Shown here: in pieces, positions 9,602-17,677 of the stretch
Position numbering within the stretch: the stretch's first letter is position 1
How the letters are laid out: every line of letters begins with the position of its first letter
Translations under genes and position numbers: made by a program
Assembly: GCF_019209865.1 (NCBI RefSeq)
Contig: NZ_JAHUTT010000003.1
Span: forward strand, 1-64,000
Origin: Shewanella sp. NIFS-20-20
GTDB lineage: Bacteria; Pseudomonadota; Gammaproteobacteria; Enterobacterales; Shewanellaceae
Direction: 5' to 3'
Length of the DNA stretch: 64,000 bases
The notes under the pieces: model-generated
Told to the model about the DNA's origin: nothing
The model's database searches: none
Seen by the model: only the letters and a program-made list of their open reading frames with translations

Positions 9602-10056
9602 CGGCCTAAATTGAGCAGTAGTTGCCAATAGTGAGCGCTGACCGGTTGAATGCTCAAACGCGGGGATTTTAGCAAGGCCAGATCGGCAACTTGCGGTAAG
9701 GTTTTCAAGGTAGAAAGACTCAAGGTGTGGTGCCAACGCTCAACGAACTTAATATCCACCATTAACCATTTCGGTTGCTCATGGCTGGATTTAGCATCGT
9801 AATATGGGGATTGGCGATCAAACTGACTGGGGTCTGGGTAAGGGTCACTGGCGACTTCGGCGAGGCCGACAATGCCAGGCTGCTTGCAACTCGAGTGATA
9901 AAATAAAATGCCATCACCAAGCACAATGTTATCGCGAATGAAATTACGCGCTTGGTAGTTACGTATTCCACTCCATGGTTCAACGTTAGGCGCAAGCTTG
10001 GCGAGATCATCAATGCTAAATTCATCGGGTTCTGATTTAAATAACCAATACTGCAT
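9598..10056 (-). CDS. EVE-domain protein
   Basis: A small (152-residue) EVE-domain protein of the PUA-like fold. It opens with the diagnostic YWLFKSEPDEFSIDDLA and continues with WSGIRNYQARNFIRD and GDGILFYHSS. EVE proteins are thought to bind modified nucleotides or bases; human thymocyte nuclear protein 1 is a relative. The bacterial single-domain form has no settled role. Start ATG has AAGG at a 7-nt spacing. It shares a TTAA stop overlap with the convergent LysR gene. Confidence 0.9.
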   Translation of the reverse strand: MQYWLFKSEPDEFSIDDLAKLAPNVEPWSGIRNYQARNFIRDNIVLGDGILFYHSSCKQPGIVGLAEVASDPYPDPSQFDRQSPYYDAKSSHEQPKWLMVDIKFVERWHHTLSLSTLKTLPQVADLALLKSPRLSIQPVSAHYWQLLLNLGR

Positions 10057-10198
10057 GTGATTGCCTTATTTCCAGTGCCGTAGTCGCAAGATTGCTCGGC
10101 TAATCATCCTAGTGGACAGTGGCTAACAGTTTACGAAAATCTAAGCGGCTCAGCAATATATGGCAGCAGGCAACCATGAATGTCTCTCTCCTCTAGGC

Positions 10199-10225
10199 TA
10201 AAAAAATGCCCCAAGATGGGGCATT
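10199..10225 (-). terminator. Terminator of the cytochrome c peroxidase gene
   Basis: The stem AATGCCCC/GGGGCATT (10205-10212 with 10218-10225) is followed on the minus strand by seven T. It lies 33 nt beyond the peroxidase stop codon. Confidence 0.85.
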
Positions 10226-10257
10226 GCGCTGTAAAGCCGAGACACCACCGAGGTTGA

Positions 10258-11235
10258 TTATTCGGCGAAAGGTTGAGGTCTTGGCGTTTGTGGGGTGGAC
10301 GGTGGCAAAATTGGCAAGACAATTTGCGGTTGTTCACCGGTTAACGACTTTAAGAAGGCAACCACTTGTTGAGTTTGGCCTGCAGTAAAGGTTTGCCCTA
10401 ATTGAACATCAGCCATTACGTTTACCGCATCTTCAAGATCCCACACACTGCCATCGTGGAAGTAGGGGTAGGTGAGTTCGATATTTCTCAGTGTCGGCAC
10501 CTTAAAGACATGCAAGTCAGCTGGATTACCTGTCACGCCCTTGCGACCTTCGGCAGGGTTATTTGTATGAAATGGTTTGATCAGTCCCATTTTCATGTAC
10601 ATGGTGCCGCCAACTGCAGGGCCATTGTGACAGCTAATACAGCCTTTATCTTTAAACAGTTGATAACCCGCTTGAGCGTCTGAACTTATCGCCGCTTTAT
10701 TGCCCGCTAAATACAAGTCAAATGGACTGTTGGGGGTCACCAAGGTTTTTTCAAACTCAGCAATGGCATCGGTGATCATCTCGATATTGATAATGTCGCT
10801 GCCATAAATTTGTTTAAATTTAGCGCGATATGCCGGTAACGATGACAAGGTATCGATGGCTAATTCATGAGTGAAGCCCATTTCTTTGGGGTTTGCTATT
10901 GGGCCGCCAGCCTGTTCTTGCAAATCTTTGGCACGTCCGTCCCAGAACTGTGCCAACATAAAATCGGCATTCAGTACGGTTGGAGCATTAATGGGGCCTT
11001 GTTGCCACTGATCACCGATGGACGTAGGGATCGCATCGACACCACCGAGTGACAAGTTGTGGCAAGAATTACATGAAATAAAGCCTGATTTCGACAATCT
11101 TGGTTCGAAATAGAGCATTTTACCTAGCTCGACTTTTTCAGGTGCAGTAATTGTTGCTGGTTGGATAATATCAATTGGTTCCGCCTGTACCAGCGGCGAA
11201 CAGCATAATGCAATAACAACCCAGTTGAGTTTCAC
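10258..11235 (-). CDS. ccpA: di-haem cytochrome c peroxidase
   Basis: A periplasmic enzyme that reduces hydrogen peroxide with electrons from c-type cytochromes. Two haem-binding CxxCH motifs are at C55-C58-H59 and C199-C202-H203, the standard spacing of the CcpA/MauG family. A Sec signal peptide ends at about residue 18 (LVQA). It also has the conserved FFEPRLS-like start of the haem domain and the FKVPTLRNIELTYPYFHDGS segment near the C-terminus. At 325 residues it is close to the family norm. It is a single gene with its own terminator. In other Shewanella this enzyme is induced at low oxygen; I see no clear FNR/CRP dyad directly upstream. Confidence 0.93.
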   Translation of the reverse strand: MKLNWVVIALCCSPLVQAEPIDIIQPATITAPEKVELGKMLYFEPRLSKSGFISCNSCHNLSLGGVDAIPTSIGDQWQQGPINAPTVLNADFMLAQFWDGRAKDLQEQAGGPIANPKEMGFTHELAIDTLSSLPAYRAKFKQIYGSDIINIEMITDAIAEFEKTLVTPNSPFDLYLAGNKAAISSDAQAGYQLFKDKGCISCHNGPAVGGTMYMKMGLIKPFHTNNPAEGRKGVTGNPADLHVFKVPTLRNIELTYPYFHDGSVWDLEDAVNVMADVQLGQTFTAGQTQQVVAFLKSLTGEQPQIVLPILPPSTPQTPRPQPFAE

Positions 11236-11434
11236 AGTTTAATCCCTTACATCTATTGTGTGTATAGCCCAGATAATATAGCTAAATTAACTTATTGAAT
11301 AATAAAATATTTAGATTAGCGAAATCGAAGTTGTGGATTAAATTTTTGTGACAAAGCCCGTAGTCTTCTTTAAAAATACTTGCTAGAGATACACTATACT
11401 TAGCGATTATCACCGCCGTAAGGACAATCAATCA

Positions 11435-12202
11435 TTGATTATGCGCTCGTTAGTGTTAACTATTATTAGGCGTGGTCTTACCATGGCGTTGTTAAGCGGG
11501 TTCGTATCGACCGTTTGCATGGCCGAAACCTTAAGGCTGACGTCGCTATTATGGCCACCTTATTCGGGGCAAATGTTGGCCGAGCAAGGCGTGAGTGTCG
11601 CAATTGTCAGAGCGGCATTACAAGCAGAGGGCCATACTCTCGATGTTGATTTTTATCCATGGAGTCGAGCAAAAAAACTGGCACTATCTAACACAGGTCA
11701 GTATCAGGGGTATTTTCCTGCGTATGGTTTTGATACCGATGAGTATATTTTTTCCAATGCTATTGGCATCAGCCAGTTAGGCTTGGCCACTAAGCGATTA
11801 TCGCCAGTGGTGTGGCGTCAAATCAGCGATCTAGAGCAATATAAGCTTGGGGTCGTGAAAGAGTATGCCAATCAAAATGAATTGGATAGAGCCATTTTAT
11901 CGGGTCAACAACCCGTCGTTGAAGCGGGATCTGATGAACATAACCTGCAACTTTTGGCCAGTAACCGCATCGATGCGGCGGTGATCGATACTAGAGTCAT
12001 GGAATACTGGTTGGCACAAGCATCTTTAACCCCCGTTGCTCACCAAATACAGCGCCATGCTAAATTATTGGTGAGCCGAGATTTACATATTGCCTTCGCC
12101 GCCAATAGCGAGGGCGAAAAATGGCGTAATCGAGTCAATGATGGCTTAAAGAAAATAGATACTCAAACCATCATAGAGAATTACTTCTCAGCCCATCCTT
12201 AA
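11435..12202 (+). CDS. periplasmic solute-binding protein, family 3-like
   Basis: A 255-residue protein of the SBP_bac_3 type (amino-acid-binding fold) with a signal peptide ending VCMA near residue 29. Lone members of this kind, without permease and ATPase genes, are common in Shewanella and their ligands are mostly unknown. Visible fold signs are LLWPPYSGQ at the start of lobe 1 and the KLGVVKEYANQNELD switch region. The start is probably TTG at 11435, because AAGGA at 11420-11424 is 10 nt before it and 16 nt before the ATG at 11441. The stop codon overlaps that of convergent yccF by four bases. Confidence 0.75.
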   Translation: MIMRSLVLTIIRRGLTMALLSGFVSTVCMAETLRLTSLLWPPYSGQMLAEQGVSVAIVRAALQAEGHTLDVDFYPWSRAKKLALSNTGQYQGYFPAYGFDTDEYIFSNAIGISQLGLATKRLSPVVWRQISDLEQYKLGVVKEYANQNELDRAILSGQQPVVEAGSDEHNLQLLASNRIDAAVIDTRVMEYWLAQASLTPVAHQIQRHAKLLVSRDLHIAFAANSEGEKWRNRVNDGLKKIDTQTIIENYFSAHP

Positions 12203-12606
12203 GCCTTAGCAACTACCGTTTGACCAATCGGCGTTAAGCTGAGTACCGCCAGTTTGAGGTGCTGCAGGCCAAAGGGAATCCCGATAATGGTAATAAAATA
12301 GCCTAACGCTAAGACAAGGTGGCCAAGTCCGAGCCAAAAACCGAAGAAGATAAACCAAATGATATTTCCGACCATACCAAAGGCGCCGGTGCCCAGATCT
12401 TCTTCTCCTGAAATCAGTTGACGATTGACACTTTGTTGTCCAAAAGGCCAAAAAGCCATCTCACCGATAACAAAACAGGCGCGGCCGAAAGGAATGCCAA
12501 TAATACTGATAAAACATATTAAGCCAGCTAACCACCAACCTAATCCCATAATGAAACCGCCACATACAAACCAAATAATATTTAACAGTAAACGCAGCAC
12601 TGACAT
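12199..12606 (-). CDS. yccF: YccF-domain inner-membrane protein
   Basis: A small inner-membrane protein built from two copies of the YccF domain. Each half carries a hydrophobic helix followed by the near-identical ISIIGIPFG (about residue 36) and ITIIGIPFG (about residue 107), a clear internal duplication. Function is unknown. It is 135 residues long, a little shorter than E. coli YccF. GGAG lies just before the ATG. Confidence 0.88.
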   Translation of the reverse strand: MSVLRLLLNIIWFVCGGFIMGLGWWLAGLICFISIIGIPFGRACFVIGEMAFWPFGQQSVNRQLISGEEDLGTGAFGMVGNIIWFIFFGFWLGLGHLVLALGYFITIIGIPFGLQHLKLAVLSLTPIGQTVVAKA

Positions 12607-12780
12607 TGAGGTGTCTCCATAAGTAAAAACATGAATAAAGCAATCTTAATGCCATCATGTTAACACCATGATTTAATTTGCAATAATTAATGATAATTTG
12701 TTTGGCGTGAGCATTCTTACTAATTAATGGTTAGGTTTTGAAGCTAAAGTGGCTAAAATACACTTTTTGCCAATCGCTCA

Positions 12781-13701
12781 ATGATGAAACTCGCTCACAC
12801 GCCTATTCAGCCTTTTCAATTTTTAGAACATTCACTGTGGATCAAGCGCGATGATTTATTACATCCCCATTTCTCTGGCAATAAGGCCCGTAAATTTTCG
12901 GCCTTATTAGCCGCGAAGTCTAGTCTTTACACTCGGTTAATTGGTTACGGCTCACCCCAAGCAAATTCATTATTATCGATGGCAGCACTGGCCAATATGA
13001 AAGGCTGGCAGTTGGAGTTTTATGTCGATCATATTGCCAGTCACTTGCAGCAACACCCTCGGGGTAATTATGCGCATGCCTTAGCACTTGGCGCGAAAAT
13101 TATTGCCATGGATACGCTAGCAACGCAGTTGAACTGTCATGATTATATCGAGCAAGTCCGGATGGTTGCTGATGATGCTCAGCAGTGTGTGTTTGTGCCT
13201 GAAGGCGGACGCTGCCAACTGGCTTATCAAGGGGTGGCACAACTGGCGGATGAGGTCATTAACTGGCAAAGGATAACGGCACAAGCCACGACGGTGTTTT
13301 TGCCTTCTGGCACCGGCACCACTGCATTTTTCTTGCATCGGCGCTTTTTGGAGCGTGGGGTCGATATTGAGGTAGTGACGTGCGCTGCGGTTGGGGGCTG
13401 TAGCTATTTGCAAATGCAATTTAAACAATTAGGGGCAGCAAGTTTTGGTATGCCTCATATTATTGAATTGCCGAAAAAATTCCATTTTGGAAAACCTTAC
13501 CTTGAATGCTATCGCCTCTGGCAAGCGGTCAAGCAAAGCTCGAACATGGATTTTGAACTGTTATATGATCCGATAGGGTTTATGGCGTTGCAGCAATGGT
13601 TAGCGAAGCCGCGCTTACGGCAGATAGTCTATTTACATCAAGGGGGATTAATAGGTAATGAGTCTATGTTACCTAGGTATCAACGGAAATTTGGACTATA
13701 G
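12781..13701 (+). CDS. PLP-dependent enzyme of the ACC deaminase/D-cysteine desulfhydrase family
   Basis: A fold-type II pyridoxal-phosphate enzyme of 306 residues. The PLP lysine is K35 in SGNKARKF, followed by GYGSPQANSLLS in place of the usual GGxQSNH. The phosphate-binding PSGTGTT loop is at about residue 179. Relatives include 1-aminocyclopropane-1-carboxylate deaminase and D-cysteine desulfhydrase (DcyD). The changed substrate loop leaves the true substrate open. No ribosome site is obvious before the ATG pair at 12781/12784. An inverted repeat (13705-13713 with 13742-13750) right after the stop may end the transcript. Confidence 0.8.
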   Translation: MMKLAHTPIQPFQFLEHSLWIKRDDLLHPHFSGNKARKFSALLAAKSSLYTRLIGYGSPQANSLLSMAALANMKGWQLEFYVDHIASHLQQHPRGNYAHALALGAKIIAMDTLATQLNCHDYIEQVRMVADDAQQCVFVPEGGRCQLAYQGVAQLADEVINWQRITAQATTVFLPSGTGTTAFFLHRRFLERGVDIEVVTCAAVGGCSYLQMQFKQLGAASFGMPHIIELPKKFHFGKPYLECYRLWQAVKQSSNMDFELLYDPIGFMALQQWLAKPRLRQIVYLHQGGLIGNESMLPRYQRKFGL

Positions 13702-13784
13702 GGAGTGTGATGCTTTGGTTGGCAATGGATTCCACACCATGGCATCACACCTTAACGACACCTGTTGAGGTACAGGGCGTAGAA

Positions 13785-13958
13785 TTAACGATTACCGCTC
13801 AGTAACCATTTCATGAATTTCAACGCATCAGTGCGTTGAGAAAAGGTTTTTCTATTTTTACCTAGTCTATCGGTGAAAGCGATAGATGATTTGTTCACCG
13901 AGATTGAATCTACTGGAAAACAAACGTTTATTTCGTGGCCATCAAATTTGTATGACAT
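13785..13958 (-). CDS. small conserved-looking hypothetical protein (57 aa)
   Basis: I do not recognise this protein. The reading frame extends upstream to 14009, but the start at 13958 is preferred because TGGAG precedes it at an 8-nt spacing. The product would be 57 residues, basic, without signal peptide or membrane helix, starting MSYKFDGHEINVCFP and ending in an amphipathic KFMKWLL segment. Codon use looks like that of its neighbours. It stands alone between the PLP-enzyme gene and the sigma/ChrR pair. Confidence 0.55.
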   Translation of the reverse strand: MSYKFDGHEINVCFPVDSISVNKSSIAFTDRLGKNRKTFSQRTDALKFMKWLLSGNR

Positions 13959-14310
13959 AGTTAAAGCTCCATTAACACCAAAGGTGTCGAAAATTATGCA
14001 ATAAGCCATCCTCGTACTGTGAAATTTACGGGTTTGCTAGATCGGGTTATGTTTTGATATCACTAGTAATTCCTCAAGGTTAATTGAGTTGTCAGTCTAC
14101 ATATTAGGCTTGTTTTATGACCAATAGATGACGCTGAATCATTTTCTTACATTAGTTGCTTAACTAATCGAGAAAAGAGTAGAGGGACTACGGAGATAAC
14201 AATGACGGATAATAACAAGTTACCAGTCATTGTCAATCATTCTGTATAAAAATTAGCAGTTAACCCAAGGTGAGGCCAACGCCATTGACGTTAGCCTCAC
14301 CTAACTCATT
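13959..14310. other. 352-bp non-coding stretch with a possible 15-codon ORF
   Basis: No ordinary gene. It holds a TTAGTT/AACTAA hairpin at 14152-14167, a 15-codon ORF at 14202-14249 on the plus strand with GGAG 6 nt before its ATG, and the hairpin downstream of chrR at 14269-14301. Confidence 0.5.
14269..14301. terminator. Likely terminator hairpin downstream of chrR
   Basis: GGTGAGGC (14269-14276) pairs with GCCTCACC (14294-14301), and the stem is extended inside by AACG/CGTT. It lies 10 nt past the chrR stop. There is no strong T-run on either side, so termination may be weak. Confidence 0.55.
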
Positions 14311-14973
14311 TTAATAGATCAGATCACCAATCGGATTGAATAATTTGCTAATGCCTTTAGTGAAATGCAAGGGCGCATTGACCACGGTATAACATAAACA
14401 ACCCGATGCACTGCTTGGGCTATGTTCGTCATCGGGGCCTTTGATAATAAAATCACCTGGACGGTAACTGCCTTGGTCATCGCAAAATTCACCCGCTAAC
14501 AATAAAGTAATTTCCACTCCCTTATGGGTATGGGGCGGAATATTTCCTGTCGCTTGGATGTGTAACAATGATGCTCTTGCCGCATTATCTTGATGAGGTA
14601 GGCGCATCCGACTAATTTTCCCAAGTGACTGCCATTGACTCGCCAGTTGCTGATTAAAAACTTTAGGTAACTGATAGCGTTGGTTTTTAATAGTGACTTC
14701 GGGGGGGGGTATCACCGGTTGCGAATGGTCGGCATCGAGTGCGGTAATAGCCCCAATCATAGCAGAAAGATCATCTGACTCAGCAAGCGCGGTGTTTGTC
14801 GCTGGAGACTGCACAAATGCCTTGGCTGAGTTGCACTTGACCATGTTTGCTAACGCTTGTTGACAGTCATGGCAATAATGGCAATGGGCGCTCACCCCAA
14901 TGGCTAATGAAAGGTCAAGATCACCCGCTGCATGAGCAGTTAACATCTCTTGAGTGGGATGAAATTTAATCAT
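14311..14973 (-). CDS. chrR: ChrR-family anti-sigma factor
   Basis: A zinc anti-sigma factor with an N-terminal ZAS domain, whose HCHYCHDC (H-x3-C-x2-C) lies near residues 32-39. Its C-terminal ChrR cupin runs from about residue 115 (PHQDNAARASLLHIQATGNIPPHTHKGVEITLLLAGEF). In Rhodobacter sphaeroides this protein holds the ECF sigma inactive until singlet oxygen or related stress releases it. It follows the sigma gene with an 8-bp overlap, so the two are translationally coupled. Start at 14973 is chosen because GGAG is 7 nt before it; the ATG at 14979 touches the ribosome site. A nine-base C run (coding sense) at 14701-14709 encodes three Pro in the linker between domains. Confidence 0.9.
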   Translation of the reverse strand: MIKFHPTQEMLTAHAAGDLDLSLAIGVSAHCHYCHDCQQALANMVKCNSAKAFVQSPATNTALAESDDLSAMIGAITALDADHSQPVIPPPEVTIKNQRYQLPKVFNQQLASQWQSLGKISRMRLPHQDNAARASLLHIQATGNIPPHTHKGVEITLLLAGEFCDDQGSYRPGDFIIKGPDDEHSPSSASGCLCYTVVNAPLHFTKGISKLFNPIGDLIY

Positions 14974-15646
14974 GAACATTCTCCAAATAACTTTTTAATT
15001 TTTCAAGTCCAAGCCTGAGTCGAGATTTGACGGTACCTATCGGGATTTGTAAGCGATCGGCCAGTTCTTGTTGACTGAGTTCTTGTAAGTAAATGCCTTG
15101 CACCACCTGACGTTGCAACACGGGTAGTTGGTGCAGTTGCGCTAGCAGTTGTTGCGTGATTTGCGGTTCCTGTGCCGGCGGGACGTGTTCATCTTCATCA
15201 ATCAGCGGCCAAATATCATCGCCAAAAGTATCTTCTCGATTAGTTTGGACTTTCCTCAACATATCAAAGCATTGGTTACGCATGATGGTGTATACCCAGG
15301 TGGTTGCTGCCCCTTTATCTAGGTTATACAGGTGAGCTTTAGTCCAAACCGTCGACATGGTTTCTTGCACAAGATCTAACGCCAGCCCCTGTTGATGCAA
15401 GCGTTGAAAACCAAAGGCGCGGATTTTAGGGGCAAAAAAATTAAATAAATGGGTAAAGGATTGTTTGTCCCTGTGCTGAGCGACTGCCGCAATCCATAGC
15501 TTCAGCAAATGTTCTAATTCTTGTTTGTCATCTGACATTCTAAGGGCCTGAGTCGATGGAGCGTCTTCGGCTAGTGTAGCGTTATTCACCGTCGGTTGCC
15601 CACGAATGCTGTCCAATGTTATCGGTATAGAATGCGGCAAATTCAT
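14966..15646 (-). CDS. rpoE: ECF RNA polymerase sigma factor, RpoE/ChrR (ECF11-like) type
   Basis: An extracytoplasmic-function sigma factor with region 2 (FAPKIRAFGFQRLHQQGLALDLVQETMSTVW, split here by family motifs) and region 4 (LQELSQQELADRLQIPIGTVKSRLRLGLEKLK). It is paired with and overlaps the ChrR anti-sigma gene, the arrangement that controls the singlet-oxygen response in alphaproteobacteria and Vibrio. The N-terminal extension of about 37 residues before MSDDKQELEH is unusual. Start at 15646 has AGGA upstream, the ATG at 15667 has none, and an internal start at 15538 is also possible. The usual target genes (photolyase, cfa, DUF1365) are not next to it. Confidence 0.87.
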   Translation of the reverse strand: MNLPHSIPITLDSIRGQPTVNNATLAEDAPSTQALRMSDDKQELEHLLKLWIAAVAQHRDKQSFTHLFNFFAPKIRAFGFQRLHQQGLALDLVQETMSTVWTKAHLYNLDKGAATTWVYTIMRNQCFDMLRKVQTNREDTFGDDIWPLIDEDEHVPPAQEPQITQQLLAQLHQLPVLQRQVVQGIYLQELSQQELADRLQIPIGTVKSRLRLGLEKLKSYLENVHD

Positions 15647-15755
15647 CAACTCGGCTTCCTGTATCATAGTGTCGGTGTTGTGAACTCAACCTATTGAGTC
15701 CGCGATCATTGTTGTCAATATTACTCAGTACGAATCAAACAATAAAATGGATCTG

Positions 15756-16310
15756 TTAGGGCGTAATTTTAAAAATACTGTGCAATAGTTTCATTGTGAG
15801 TCGATGATCGCTCTGATGAATACATTGCAGTTTTTTATCGTTCTCTATGGGGAGCATTTCTAGCCAGCGTTGACATAAAAACCCAATATCATCGAGCTGC
15901 GCCTCTTCGTAGGCTTGATGTTGTAAAGGGTATTGTTGCAAAATCTGCGAAAAATAGGTCTGTAAAATTCGTTCAGATGGCTTGACTGGTAGGCTCGGCC
16001 ACTGAGGTAATAATGCCACAGTCCCTAATTGCAGCCCATCGCTTTCACGCGTGGTTTGCTTGAGATTAAATCGTTGCTTGCCAAAGATGGTAATACCCAG
16101 CAAGCCATCCTCTAAGGTTTCAAAATCGATAATTTCAGCCAAGGTGCCAATGGCAGCCGGTCCTGAGGGGGTCGGTAGGCACACGCCAAACCCTTGTTGA
16201 TTACTGGTGGCAATGGATACTAATCGCTGATAACGCGGTTCAAAAATCCGCAGTTGTAAGTATCCACCGGGTAGCAAGCATTGATTTAACACAAAAAGTG
16301 GCAACTGCAT
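15756..16310 (-). CDS. Lon N-terminal (LON) domain protein
   Basis: A 184-residue protein made only of the substrate-binding LON domain, with no ATPase or protease part. It opens MQLPLFVLNQCLLPGGYLQLRIFEPRY, the family signature, and later has GTLAEIIDFETLEDG and ITIFGKQRF. Stand-alone LON proteins are widespread and of unknown function. The gene lies 89 bp upstream of the sigma gene on the same strand reading toward other targets, so a link with it is uncertain. Confidence 0.85.
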   Translation of the reverse strand: MQLPLFVLNQCLLPGGYLQLRIFEPRYQRLVSIATSNQQGFGVCLPTPSGPAAIGTLAEIIDFETLEDGLLGITIFGKQRFNLKQTTRESDGLQLGTVALLPQWPSLPVKPSERILQTYFSQILQQYPLQHQAYEEAQLDDIGFLCQRWLEMLPIENDKKLQCIHQSDHRLTMKLLHSIFKITP

Positions 16311-16380
16311 GATTGACTCGATTGATCTATTTGCCTTTTTTTACGTATGCCTAAGCGTGGTGGATCACAAATAGGTTGAG

Positions 16381-16995
16381 ATGATGAAACTGAATGAATT
16401 TGAAAAACGGCTGGTGGCTCATCCCATTCGGCGATGGTTCCAGTCAAAGGTTGAGTTACCCATATTAGTCTCCTTGTTTAAGGGGAGTCCGTCGCCAACG
16501 CCTATGGTCTTAGAAATTGGCTGTGGCTTTGGTCATGGGATCCCGCTTATTTTAGAACACTTTAAGCCGATGCAACTGACCGCGGTTGATATCGATGGCG
16601 ACATGGTCGAAGCTTGCAGACAGCAGTGGCAACATCATCCCAACGTTATGATTTCTCAAGCCGATGCCGAGCAACTGGGATTTCAGGATAATCAGTTTGA
16701 TTTGGCCTGTAATTTTGCGGTGTTTCACCATATACCGCAATGGCAAAAAGCGCTGGCGCAGGTCTATCGGGTTTTACGGCCCGGTGGCTACTTTTTAATG
16801 GAAGACTTGTATCGGGCAGCGATCTGCAACCCCTTAAGTAAGCGCTTGTTTGACCACCCTCAAACCAATCGTTTTGATCATCAATCCTTGCTTGATGAAC
16901 TGCAATCCTGCGGCTTTGAGATTGTAAATCAAGCGCATATCTTGAATTTATCTGGGATGATCCTCGCACAAAAACCGCGACATTATTTATCATGA
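16381..16995 (+). CDS. class I SAM-dependent methyltransferase
   Basis: A Rossmann-fold methyltransferase (Methyltransf_11/25 type). Motif I is VLEIGCGFGHG near residue 42. The acidic end of strand 2 is AVDIDGDM, motif II is FDLACNFAVFHHI and post-motif is VLRPGGYFLMEDL. The substrate is unknown; small molecules or quinone precursors are possible. Length is 204 residues. The two ATGs at 16381 and 16384 are both usable. It overlaps the convergent lipocalin gene by 13 bp at the 3' ends. Confidence 0.85.
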   Translation: MMKLNEFEKRLVAHPIRRWFQSKVELPILVSLFKGSPSPTPMVLEIGCGFGHGIPLILEHFKPMQLTAVDIDGDMVEACRQQWQHHPNVMISQADAEQLGFQDNQFDLACNFAVFHHIPQWQKALAQVYRVLRPGGYFLMEDLYRAAICNPLSKRLFDHPQTNRFDHQSLLDELQSCGFEIVNQAHILNLSGMILAQKPRHYLS

Positions 16996-17507
16996 GTGAC
17001 CCAGATAAAGGCGTCTGGGCTTATCCCTAGGCGGCCGGCATCGCTGATTAAATCTTGTTTGGTTTGCGCTGTAATTGCCGGTTGACGTGACAAGATCCAA
17101 GCATAATCGAGGTTAGGGCCAATAATTAATGCCGCATCATATTGGTCTTGCTCATTGGTTTGTAATCGATGAATTTGGTAGGCTCCATAAAAGGGGCCAA
17201 AGAATGATACTTTTAATAAGCCGATGTTAGGGTTATCAATGAATTTGGCTTTACCGATCGCTTGTTGCCATTGCTGCGTTTGCGGATCGAATCCGCGATT
17301 GATGACTTTAATTCCATCGATGAGAGGGATGTATTGTGCGGTAACGTTTGTTAAACCACGTTCAAAACGATGATCTAATCGAGCCACTTCATACCAAAGC
17401 CCGACGTATTCATTACTGTTAAAATTATCAACCACACTGACTTCATGATCTAACATGACGCAACCTGTCAGAAGTAGGATCCCTAATATGCTTAAAATTC
17501 GTTTCAC
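16983..17507 (-). CDS. blc: outer-membrane lipocalin lipoprotein
   Basis: A bacterial lipocalin, 174 residues, with a lipobox LLTGC at about residue 16 and the lipocalin GxW motif in YVGLWYEVARLDHRF. The YAWILSRQP segment near residue 140 is typical of Blc. Blc binds fatty acids or lysophospholipids and is thought to help in membrane repair under stress. Start is GTG with AGGA upstream. It overlaps the convergent methyltransferase gene by 13 bp. Confidence 0.9.
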   Translation of the reverse strand: MKRILSILGILLLTGCVMLDHEVSVVDNFNSNEYVGLWYEVARLDHRFERGLTNVTAQYIPLIDGIKVINRGFDPQTQQWQQAIGKAKFIDNPNIGLLKVSFFGPFYGAYQIHRLQTNEQDQYDAALIIGPNLDYAWILSRQPAITAQTKQDLISDAGRLGISPDAFIWVTHDK

Positions 17508-17677
17508 GGTTTGTCATCCTTATGCAGGTATTTAAGCTCAATACACATTGAAAAATCAGTAATAATTTTTTTTGATAACTTTCAATATTTATACTGTTTG
17601 AGTCTATACTTGCAACAAGCAATAAGGATAATCTGGTTCAAATCAGTTTGAACCCTGAGACAGTGGGATAGTCATCT

